In this document: positions 13,758 through 24,800 of the stretch, in pieces
Layout: each line of letters starts with the position of its first letter
How positions within the stretch are numbered: the first letter of the stretch is position 1
Assembly: GCA_964035545.1 (NCBI GenBank)
Contig: OZ037765.1
Coordinates: 33,231,004 to 33,295,003, forward strand
Direction of reading: 5' to 3'
From: Bugula neritina
Lineage: Eukaryota > Bryozoa > Gymnolaemata > Cheilostomatida > Bugulidae
DNA length: 64,000 nt
The notes under the pieces: generated by a model
Databases searched by the model: none
What the model was told of the DNA's origin: nothing
Seen by the model: the letters and a program-made list of their open reading frames with translations, nothing else
Made by a program: the position numbers and the translations under genes

Positions 13758-14871
13758 CTAAAACTAAAAGTAATAGCAGTATTTATATATTATTATAATT
13801 ATAAAGTTAAATATATTATTATTTATTATCTAATCAGTAAATGTAATCACTAATCAGTAATCATAATTTATTAATTATTAATTTAATAATCATTATCAAA
13901 CTCATTATCAATATGAATATTAATTTTATTATTATAATTTTATAATTATTACTACTTACAGTTATACTTACTCTTACAGTTTAACTTTAAGTTATCAGAT
14001 TTAAAATTATTATTAATAATAATTATTATAATTATTATTAATTGTTAGTGTTACTAGTTAAGTAGTTAGTGATTAGTTGGCATTGCGACGAAAACGTGCA
14101 CTTTCTTTTTCGGCATCAGGAAATGGTATCGTAGCCATGATCCCAAACATTTTGCTACTTTTTACGATTAATGAGTATAATTGTTTATAGCAAAACATCG
14201 AACTAATTCACATTTTTTTCTCGAGATAATAATTTCTGGCTATATGCAACCGCCCAATAGCAAGCTGCATGAACACGACGATCATTTGATTCAAAAATAA
14301 AATTATAGGCAACCAAATCAAGATTAATACAGTTTAAGTTGATAGAACTACGGTTGGTGTAAATAATTAGCAATTCCTGTAAGTGCATAACTTAATTACC
14401 TGTTATTGTGCGAGTTGATGCAGTTATACTAATAGTAATAGTGAGTAAGAGTAAGTTATTATATTTATTAGTACTATCAGATTCAGTATCACTCTATCAG
14501 TATGAGTATCACATTCACTTTCGTCTTTCAGTTTCACTGTAATTCAAACTGTAAGTGTATCAGTATGAGTATCAGTATAAACTATAAGTTGTAGTATTGT
14601 CTTAGTATAAGCATTAGTATTAAGTATTACTATTAGTATTAGGATCATCATCGTGAAGTGTAACGCTCACAGTGACAAGGATGTTTATGTTGATGTTGAT
14701 CATGATGATGGTTTCATCATGTTTTAATTCATCAATTGAATTGTCATATTCAATTCATTCCTTCATTGTGGTTGACTTGTTCAGTTTGTGATCGTAAATC
14801 ACATCAGTTTTTGGCTAATTTTCTTCTTCATACACTTAGCAGTGACTTCTGTTTTAGTCTAGACTAGAAGA
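13758..14871. other. AT-rich intergenic region between ANO10 and PRADC1-like genes
   Basis: Dominated by simple AT/triplet-like sequence (about 13790-14060 and 14420-14640). A short minus-strand frame at about 14075-14155 starting MFGIMATIPF is noted but not accepted as an exon. This region should hold the two divergent promoters, but no recognisable elements are visible. Confidence 0.4.
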
Positions 14872-17800
14872 ATGTGCGACATTGACGTGTATACGACTCC
14901 AGTAGTGACCTTTGAAGGTGGCACATCATGCAAATGTTGCTTTAATAGACGCTTCAAGCGCAAACATTTCTATAGACGCTCTCACCTATACCAGGCATTC
15001 GCATTCCTAGTTATTGGGAGTTGTTTATTAAAGATTCCCTACGTTCAAGCCGAGCCTGACGATCCTGATTCACTTGGTGAGTTTGAGACGTCAAAGCATT
15101 CTATGATATCGAGTGATATTCAGCATTTATTTAGTAATGTTGAGTAACATATCATAATGATCTAGAAATTTATAATAATATTCAGCCATTATTGTATAGT
15201 ATTCATCTGGTATTGTGTAGTATTCATTTGTTATTATATAGCATTCATCTATTAAAATATGGTATTGATCTAGTAATATATAAAATAGTACTCATTTAGT
15301 AGTAACATAGAAATAAGTTTAGCAATCAAATATTAAACACTCTTCTAAACTCGTCAAGTTGCTAACTCAAAAGCTGCAGTACACTCTAACTATAATCTGA
15401 GTCATACTACTTCATTGATTTCATTCCTGTGTGATGTGAAGTGATTAGAATGATGAAAGAGAGTTCAAGGAGCTCAAAACTACTCATTGCTGTTACTGTG
15501 TTACATCACAAGTTGCTGTTTTCAGCGTCTCCAGCAGACAGTTCATCAAAACTTCTATTCAACAAGCCCTTGGATACAGAAGAGTCTAACGCAATATATT
15601 TCGAAATTCTTGAGCCCGTGACGTTACGATACACGTACAAATCTAGACCCGCACGCAACTTTGGGACATCCTTTGTAAGTCCATGTTCACTGAATGATCC
15701 TCTTTAATATGTAACAATAAAAACCTGCTAAGATGTAATTTGATTTGTAATGTTTCTGTAATTTCGTGCTTCAACCATGTTGCCGTTCAAGCTCACAAAG
15801 GTTGTAAATTTTGCTTATGCTGATACATTCCTTATATTGATACATTATTCCTTATGTTGACACATTATTCCCTATTTTGACACATATTATTCCTTATGTT
15901 GACACATTATTCCTATGTTAACACATTATTCTTTATGCTGACACATATTCTAGAACCAAAGCTACCAAAGTGTTGAGTTAGTAATAGGAGACCCTCTGAA
16001 CGGCTGCAGCGCTGTGAGCAATGCCCAGCAGATTCGAGGCAACAGCGTTCTCTTTCAGAGAGGGTAAGCAACTCCAACACAGACTAAATAAGTATATTTA
16101 ATACTCACACACACAGTATTTGTATGATGGCCTGCTGTAAAACTGTCTGTGTTTCATTTTGAAGTTGTTGACTCTTCATTTTTTTGACACTACTTATGTG
16201 TGCGAGTCAGATAGTATACCTACTACCTAGTAGCTAGGTCTAACTTTTTGGCTTTGAACTCAAGTTTGACATTGAATATGCCTTGCTGTTCGTTTGTAAC
16301 AATAATTTGCTAAGTTATTATAATCTGATACACAGAAGTAGTACTAAGTTGGTAACTGTCTGCATGTGACACACTGACAGTGTACTAGTAGTATTGCTAC
16401 TGTCATACCACACACTGAAAGTGTACTAGTAGTATTGCTACTGTCATACCACACACTGACAGTGTACTAGTAGTATTGCTACTGTATCACCACACACTGA
16501 CAGTGCACTAGTAGTATTGCTACTGTATCACCACACACTGACAGTGCACTAGTAGTATTGCTACTGTCATACCACACACTGAAAGTGTACTAGTAGTATT
16601 GCTACTGTCATACCACACACTGAAAGTGTACTAGTAGTATTGCTACTGTCATACCACACACTGACAGTGTACTAGTAGTATTGCTACTGTATCACCACAC
16701 ACTGAAAGTGTACTAGTAGTATTGCTACTGTCATACCACACACTGAAAGTGTACTAGTAGTATTGCTACTGTCATACCACACACTGACAGTGTACTAGTA
16801 GTATTGCTACTGTATCACCACACACTGAAAGTGTACTAGTAGTATTGCTACTGTCATACCACACACTGACAGTGTACTAGTAGTATTGCTACTGTATCAC
16901 CACACACTGAAAGTGTACTAGTAGTATTGCTACTGTCATACCACACACTGAAAGTGTACTAGTAGTATTGCTACTGTCATACCACACACTGACAGTGTAC
17001 TAGTAGTATTGCTACTGTATCACCACACACTGAAAGTGTACTAGTAGTATTGCTACTGTCATACCACACACTGACAGTGTACTAGTAGTATTGGTACTGT
17101 ATCACCACACACTGACAGTGTACTAGTAGTATTGCTACTGTATTACCACACACTGACAGTGTACTAGTAGTATTGCTACCGTATCACCACACACTGACAG
17201 TGTACTAGTAGTATTGGTACTGTATCACCACACACTGATAGTGTACTAGTAGTATCGCTACTGTATCACCACACACACTGACAGCGTACTAGTAGTATTG
17301 CTACTGTATCACCACACACTGACAGCGTACTAGTAGTATTGCTACTGTATTACCACACACTAGCTACTGTATCTGCAGAGACTGCTCCTTCCTCACCAAG
17401 GCAGTGGTGGCGCAGGAAGCCGGGGCTCTCTTTCTCATCATCACAGATAATGATCCGGGTAGCATGAGCACCAAGATAGACATGGTTCACGATGAAACGG
17501 GTCGGACTGTTAATATACCAGCCTTATTTATAGCAGGAAAAGATGGGTAAGCTGTTGTCAGTACTACCGTTTTCAAAAGTGTTAGTATATTCTGTTAGTC
17601 TATGGCAGGGCCGCAGGAATAGCGTACACCAGTGTTGGTAATGAGCTGTACGGTTCTACCAATACTTTTTTAGCAAATTATTTGTGTGAAATAATTTTTG
17701 CAAACAAAATTTTTTTATAAATCTTTGAAAAACCAATAATGGTGACTTGTTTCTACAATGTATTTCACACATTAGGTAACGGGTTTTAAAACTAGGATAC

Positions 17801-18105
17801 ACCATGAGCCTTCTTCCCTTTGCATTATTGTTCTGTTACTGCACTTATGAGAAATCAGTTTTATTTGTAAAATTCCTCTTGCTAATTTTATTATTTTTAA
17901 ATACATCTACCAGTTGAAGAGGATTGATTTGCTCACTAAATATATTGTTGACCTTGAACTTCAGGCGTGTTTTATTTCTAGGTTTATGATTCAAAAAGAA
18001 CTTAAAAAGTTGGAATATGGGAGTTTTGCTCTCCTCAACATACCAATAAACCTCACCAGTATACCGTATGACCAGAGGAAGGTGCCTCCTTGGAACATCG
18101 TGTAG
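14872..18105 (+). CDS. PRADC1: PRADC1-like protease-associated (PA) domain protein, 5 exons, 251 aa
   Basis: Exons 14872-15076, 15526-15674, 15954-16063, 17379-17546, 17982-18105; phases join without a stop. The PA domain is clear: IYFEILEPVTLRYTYKSRPA, ARNFG, GNSVLFQRGDCSFLTKAV, AGALFLIITDN, VNIPALFIAGKDG, INLTSIPY and the terminal PPWNIV, matching the end of vertebrate PRADC1. Family members are small secreted glycoproteins; INLT offers an N-glycosylation site at the equivalent place. Vertebrate PRADC1 is about 188 aa. Here exon 1 adds an N-terminal tail with a Cys/Arg-rich stretch (SCKCCFNRRFKRKHF) before the hydrophobic segment AFAFLVIGSCLL, which looks like an internal signal or signal-anchor. 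No methionine lies nearer to it, so this start is kept. Convergent with PHF5A. Confidence 0.88.
15815..15953. repeat. About 20-bp tandem repeat running into PRADC1 exon 3 acceptor
   Basis: Six to seven copies of a unit like acacattattccttatgttg with small indels. The last copy merges into the functional acceptor (gacacatattctag) immediately before exon 3. Confidence 0.8.
16362..17365. repeat. 41-bp minisatellite, about 24 copies, PRADC1 intron 3
   Basis: The unit contains cacactgacagtgtactagt followed by agtattgctactgt and then catacca or atcacca. Two main variants (GACAG versus GAAAG; TCAT versus ATCA) alternate in blocks, which suggests higher-order expansion of multi-copy segments. The array stops about 14 bp before the exon 4 acceptor. 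That acceptor itself carries a partial unit (ctactgtatctgcag). Confidence 0.95.
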
Positions 18106-18209
18106 CAGACGGCGATATGGCTGCATACTATTTTTCCACGCGTGTTCTATATTGAATTAGGATTTATTCTCTCTTTCACTCGTTTGATAGCAATTCATTA
18201 TGTTGCTTT

Positions 18210-18215
18210 AATAAA
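18210..18215 (+). promoter_or_regulatory. Polyadenylation signal for PRADC1-like gene
   Basis: AATAAA, 105 bases after the PRADC1-like stop codon, on the coding strand. Confidence 0.5.
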
Positions 18216-18431
18216 CATTTGCTTGTCCATCCATTAACATTCACTTTGTTTGACAATTCCGTTGTTATTTTGCAGTTGATTTATTGAAACTGTTTTATAT
18301 TTGTTTCTGACACAAAGTCACTGCAGCTGAACAGTGCTGCAGCTACTGGCATGAATGAAAATAAAATTAGACAATACTAATGATGTTGTCTTTTATTCGA
18401 ACAAATTATAGCTGAGGTATTCTAACGAATC

Positions 18432-18437
18432 TTTATT
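18432..18437 (-). promoter_or_regulatory. Polyadenylation signal for PHF5A
   Basis: AATAAA on the minus strand (TTTATT on the plus strand), about 190 bases after the PHF5A stop. Another TTTATT lies near 18394. Confidence 0.4.
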
Positions 18438-18626
18438 TAAACAATTTACACAGATTTACAAAAAGCTCTGAGCGTCTTAACTAATGTCCAGTTAAAAAAT
18501 TTCTAAAATTTTTCTATTTAAATGATTTTGAAAACAATTACACATACACTTTATCTGAATTTTAATGTAAAATTGAATTAGCTGTATACCAATATTTACA
18601 ACATATTACATTAAGTTCTGCACAGC

Positions 18627-20174
18627 TCAACGTTTCTTGAATCCATATTTCTTTCTTTCATAGAACAGGTCTGTCTTTGCACTTCCTAAGTTAACAATCT
18701 TGGGACATCCATCTCTCTGAAACACAAGATTTATCAACTAAGTAAATAGTTCAATGCATCTTATTGTATCGGTTGTCCAGATATAAAACCTCCAGATGTT
18801 TATTATAGATACAAGCAATGATGGCTGTACAGTATTTAGAGTAGATTACTAGAAAACCTCAGAGCCTGATGAAATGAAATATTTTTTAATACAGCCAAAA
18901 ATTTTTTTTTTAATATACTAAAATACCTTCAGAGAAATGCCTAGTTTTAAGATAGAGCTACTACATAATTAGACAAATATTTAAGACTTGCAGACATCTT
19001 TAGAAGTATATATTTTACTAAAAACACTGATACAAACTGCTATATGTAATAATATAATAGCTTGCAAACTCGTCTCACCTGTCAACTCTAGCATGAAAAG
19101 ACAACTAGCAAAAACATACTACTTTCTAAAAATATGTGATTACAGCATAAAATGATTTACAGTACAAGTACAGTACAGTAGAAGTTATTATATTTTGCAC
19201 TCTACAGTAAGTAAGGGAAGTAACTTACATCTTTCTCAGTCAGGGTACACTCTTTGCAGTAGTAGGCATCAGACACCCCAGGTCCACCACAGGTGACACA
19301 CCGACCTTGATATGATCCGTAGTTACATTCATCACATATCCTGACCAGTGTACATGGTCGCACGTAGGAATCACATATTACACATTTGCCATCACCTATC
19401 AATATAATCAATAATCAATCACCTATCCAACATAATAAATAATATATTACATAACTAGCAATACACCTAGATATGTTAAAATTACTGCAGCAGATAATTT
19501 AATATGCAGACAGCAGCTGTGGGAGTTTGACGAGTAAAATTGATGAAAAAGATTTGGTTCAACTTAAGTATGGTTCGCTTTTACCCACAAACACATGAAT
19601 AGCAATGACAGTCAAAGTGTAAAAGTAAATACATGTTGAAGCTGTATAGAACTGTGTGCGGACAGAACAAGAATGAATTTATATGATAACAGGGGAAAAA
19701 TATTATGAAAGAAATGTTACAGTTTAAAAGAATGAAAGGCACAACTTCTAATTGCTTAAACTTTATTTACTACCAGTACTAGTTTAATTTAGTTTTATAT
19801 TGTAGTATGTACTGTAGGGTAAATTTAGCAGCAGCTGAAAGATTAAATTTTATTTGATATACTGTAACTTTTTTGTTCCATTTTACTAGCACTTCCACCA
19901 CTTAAAAATTGTATACTTACATTTCTCACAGACTCGGCCAATCGCTGAAAAATATCAAAACAATATTACAACACAAATTAACTTTGTTTATGAGCAATTG
20001 GTAACTAACTGAAGCAGCAACTAATTGATGACCCTGTGATGTGGAAAAAAGTAGAAATATAAATAGAATAAATCCTATCTATTTAAAAAAGAAACATTTA
20101 CATTCTAAAAGAGGTCACTTACCAACTCCTGGTTGTTTTCTACAGAATATCAAATCTGGATGATGCTTTGCCAT
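18627..20174 (-). CDS. PHF5A: PHF5A, PHD-finger-like zinc protein of the SF3b complex, 4 exons, 110 aa
   Basis: Exons 20123-20174, 19921-19944, 19229-19395, 18627-18716; 111 codons including TGA. The translation starts [16 protein letters not shown], contains [18 protein letters not shown] and [15 protein letters not shown], and ends [13 protein letters not shown]. This is near identity with PHF5A across eukaryotes, with all paired CxxC knuckles present. PHF5A sits in the U2 snRNP SF3b complex with SF3B1 and helps form the branch-point adenosine pocket. Exon 2 is only 24 nt. Divergent from DDX47 (about 1.7 kb between start codons); 3' end faces PRADC1. Length and sequence leave little doubt. 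Confidence 0.97.
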
Positions 20175-20639
20175 CGAGATTCGGGACAGAAATAGATGTA
20201 GATAAGTTGGTCTAAAATCTGCAAATACATTTAGTTCCAATATTCATTCCCTTCGAATTTATTGTTTTTATAGTTATTCTTACTTGGTCGAGAAAAGAAA
20301 ACCATCACAAACACCTATACAATTTTGAAATGTTAATGTATAGATAATAGATTGATTTATAGTTATGCTAATAGGTAAAAGATTGTCACTTTTACATCTA
20401 GTTCAAGTGTCACAAGCCATAAGAATACTTATAGTATTAGGCCTAGTTATACTATACAATAAGAAACTGTAGATTGTAGAAGGTTGTATTTATATTACTT
20501 CAATTTGAGTCAAGTTTTTTATTTCAGGTTTCGTAATCTAAAAGTAAATACAGTTAAACTTATTTAATTATACCTTATTAACGCGATACATTAAATTTAA
20601 TGATACAATATTACGGTGAGTACGAAAACTTTATGCTTC

Positions 20640-21200
20640 CAGTTCCAGGGATAGTCACAATTTTAGTGATAGATATACTTATACTTATAGTTATACAGCT
20701 ATACTCATATTGATATTCAATTTCATAGTCATAGTGATAGTAATTACTGAGAATGACATACATACTCACACTCATAGTGACACGGATAATCATAATCATA
20801 CTGATACTCGTACTGATATTCATATTGATAGTATTACTATTAATATAAATATAAGTATTACTATTAGTATTACTGACTCACAGTCTATTACTAGTAGTAT
20901 TAGTATTACTAATACTATTAGTATTACTATTAAGTATTAGTACTAGTATTACCTCCAGTTACCTCCAGATTACGATCATGCTAGACCACTAGGTAGCAGA
21001 AGCGGCATGCCTCATATGTTTACGGTTGGTCAGACAATTAGACTATTACTATTATTATTAGTATAACTATAAGTTTTTGTTAATGTTATACTCATCTATC
21101 ATTATCACTATGATTATCATACTATAAGTTTAAGTATAAGTATAACTATAACTATAAGTATAAGTATAACTATAACTATAATCATAACAAATTAAACAAG
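20640..21200. repeat. Low-complexity AT triplet-rich intergenic tract
   Basis: Imperfect runs of tat, agt and act words, for example repeated ctataactataagtata strings, between the divergent PHF5A and DDX47 genes. Open frames here are repeat translations. Confidence 0.6.
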
Positions 21201-21454
21201 GTGAAATTGGTAGGAATAATACCAGACAGTAAATTAAAAACACAGTGATTATGATAAATACACAAATAAGTAATAACTTAAAAAGAGAAGTCAAAGAGTA
21301 TCAGAAGCAGCTCTCTTTACACAATTTGAATTACAATCTCTTTCACTTTCTTCGCGAAAATACGAATTACTACAAATACATCCTCGTTAGTTTTATGTAC
21401 CGAGTTCTACAGAAAAAAGAAGCCCAATATTCTAGGTTTCCTGGCTAATGTAGT

Positions 21455-21524
21455 CAAACCCACTGAGCTCGAAAAGTTAATATTTTTGAGTTCATTGGTT
21501 TATTCCAGCTCAGTGGGTCAAACC
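21455..21524. repeat. Short inverted repeat related to the fold-back element ends
   Basis: caaacccactgagct at 21455-21469 is mirrored by agctcagtgggtcaaacc at 21507-21524. The same string, cactgagctgg next to gggtttaccc, occurs at the end of the large palindrome near 34921-34941, so this is probably a remnant of the same family. Confidence 0.55.
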
Positions 21525-21838
21525 TGTAACTTTAGAAAGATAACTCTAGAATTTCAACACGCGCATACAATAGTCCGAAATTTACGGTTTAGTGTAACAA
21601 TTAACATTGAATAAACTAGCAACGCAATTTTCAAGCTGGCACATGTTCCAAACTAGCAGGTTTTCACAACTCAGTCTCATGCGTTGATTGTACCACTCAC
21701 AGTCACTTGTATATTAACGTTAACTCAGGTCGTAGACGTATTTATATTGTAATTACTCATAGTGAGTCATCGCAAGCAAGAATTTTTTCCAGTTTTATAG
21801 TTTACTAATATTAGTTTATAAATATTTTTTTGGAAAAC

Positions 21839-24800
21839 ATGGCTTCTAAAGATGCATTGGACAAAGAAGTAGAACTAGAGGAGGGAGAGAAAAGCACCAC
21901 GTTCAAATCATTGGTTGGTAAACCAAAACTAATTAATAATTAATTTATAATAATTCTATTAGTATTTGCCTAAACTATATGTATACCTGTAAAACTAAAA
22001 GGAGATTAGACTTGGTAATACTAATACTAATAGTAATAGTATAACTATTTGTATTACGGTTAGTAATGCTAATGTTAGTATTAGTATTACATTTACTACA
22101 AGTACAAGTATTACTATTACTATTAGTATTACTATTACTAATAGTAATACTAATAGTATTAGTATTAGTATAACTATAACTAATTCACTTTCAGTAATAC
22201 TCTAAATTCTAATAGTAATAGTAATAATTACACTTACTCTTAGAGTTAGTGTTATAGTTATAGTAATACTAATATGAAGTTAAATTGCTCATTTATAATA
22301 ATATTTCTAATTATTGTTATATTACTAATATTAGTATTACTATTTGTATTACTGTATTAGACTTACTCTTATTTTTAGTCTTGCTCTTGAAGTTAATTTG
22401 GGTGTTGTGATGTGATCTGAATTATTATCATTTATCTGGTTATGATTACTTATAGTTATAACATATATGAATTTCAATATATCATTGTGATTGTCTGTGA
22501 TCTCTTATTCTTCCTGTGGAAAGCTGCCTAGGAATACCTTAAAAATTTAAAAATTAAATTGTGGAAAGTTTGTTGGTTCTCTTCTCTTAGCAAATCAAGT
22601 TTTAGTGATTGACTTTTTTGATTTTGTTAGCTCATCATTATCATTATGATAATACTTATAGCCACTCTTGCCATCAGATTTAGCCAATTAACCTTACCAT
22701 AACTATAAATATCAGTTTTACTATTAGTGTTAGTGTGATTGTGAATGTCAGTCTAACAACTACTGCTTTTTACAATCGCCATAAATTACCTTGATTGTGA
22801 CCATGGGCATGTTTCAGTGTCCATGAATTTGAAATTATTATCAATTTATTGATAGTGAGTATTGGAATTATTGTTAAACATAATTAGAGGATGATCACTC
22901 GATGAGGCTCGGCAATTTAGTTGTGTCAAAAGCAACTATCCTAGTTAGTTATATTAGCTAACTTCAATCTACATGTTGAATTTTTTTAAAAAGTAACAAT
23001 ATTATAGAGTGTGGTATATACCTAGAGTAATAAACAATCATTTTATCTCTGAAACTGCTATAGTTTTGTGGTTTTATAATACAACCCAGTGATTTTATCA
23101 TAAATGCTGGTTTTAAATTTATTTCGCCAAATATCAAATGAAAGCATCTTATAAAAATAAATAAATAAATTGAGTTGTGCTACCTCCAAAGTAACTTGAC
23201 GCCAGTCACGCGTTTTGTGCTATCATTTTGTCCTGATTGATGAGTTGAACTGTCACTAGATTCAGTAGTGTCTAATTTTTGATAATGCTTGCCTTTTACT
23301 TTCTTGTGCTTATAAGTTTTGTTAGAGCCTTTACTGTCACAAGGATACAAACGACAATGGTGGTCAGGGTATTCATGGTAAGCTGTGCTCTGGTTATTAC
23401 AGGCTGTTCCCGGTGTAGTTCGGGTTTTCCTCTGATATTTAGAGTTGTTGTTAGAGTTGAGATGTGTTACGGGCAGCAACTGCTGACCTCTGTTGTCTAT
23501 CAGAGCGTACTTCATTTTGTTGTTAGTCCGGCAGCAACAGATGCAGGCGAGTATCACCAGTGCCAGTAAGATGGCCGACATTGATGACAGCACCAGAATT
23601 ATTATTATTGCTGATGAGCTGCTTGTGAGATTGTTTAGTCTCTTTAGTATTGTATCTACTCTGTTTCTGATAGTGTTGTCACTTACGGTGTCTTGTATGG
23701 TGTCTTCTGTATGCATAGGATAGCCTTCTGCTAGAGTATGTCCAACTATGTGGTCATGGTTAGTCTGCTTCACTCCATTTGCTGCTATTTTTATTTTCTT
23801 ATCTTCTTTGGATGCCGGAGCGCATAAGGCCCACGTCGGTGTACTTCCAGCCCAATAACCGTCACCTTTGCATGTGGCTGTTAAGTCACTAAATAATGGA
23901 CTCGTGCATCGTAGCTTACATTCCGTTCCAACTCTCACCTTTTGTTGTAACACACACGCCTCTGGCTCCCATGTTGCTCTCGCAGATTTTATTTTCTCAC
24001 GAATGAATTTAGTTTCGCAAGTAACTGACTTACAAAAGAGTGGTTTCGGGTTCCATTCTCGGGCAATGTTGCCGTATTGCGGTCGTCTATCTACACATTC
24101 AATTCGACTGGAGGTGCCACTAAGGGCGGAAGTGCCGTAGCGACACTTGGAGTTACAGGTTGTCCCTCTTGGATACCCTAACTTCCCTATTGGCTTGTCT
24201 GAACACTTCCACTCTATCTGTAACTCATCACTGGAGATGACGGGCTGCAAACACACGTCTTCATAGAATGTCCGTTTATCATGATCAGCCACACGGTTTT
24301 GGTGAAAGTTCACGATGTACTTTGCTTCCAGTGTGTTCACACTGTGTAGCAGGAAAGAGTACACTTGTATGATGAATCTCATGCTTTCACCTTCTAGTTT
24401 CATAATGTCACTGTTTTTCTGAAAAATCTTCACGTATAACACAATGTAATTACTTTGTTATGTCCAACAATCTTCATAGCATATAATATGTAATATTTTC
24501 CATTGTATTTGCTCTCCTTGTGAACATTTCATATTGTCCCTTGATTTTAGGGTGTATTGGATGTGTTGTGTGAAGCTTGTGAACAGCTTAAATGGAAAAC
24601 TCCATCAAAGATACAAGTGGAGGCCATACCAGTTGCTTTGGCAGGTATGTTAGGAAAGTAATAGTGAACACACAGTGGTAGTATAAAAATATTATACTAT
24701 AGTCATAGTGAATACACAGTGGTAGTATATAAACATTATATTGTAGTAATAGTGAATACACAGTGGTAGTATATAAACATTATATTGTAGTAATAGTGAA

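Noticed and set aside
14075-14160. Short minus-strand frame MFGIMATIPFPDAEKESARF as a possible upstream ANO10 exon
   Set aside because: No donor before its stop codon and no similarity to anoctamin N-termini; left unannotated.
16362-17365. CRISPR-like array (41-bp repeats) and similar arrays elsewhere
   Set aside because: Units are contiguous with no unique spacers, in a eukaryotic intron; these are minisatellites.
23279-24140. Plus-strand frames within DDX47 intron 1
   Set aside because: They are antisense shadows of the minus-strand sushi-domain frame.
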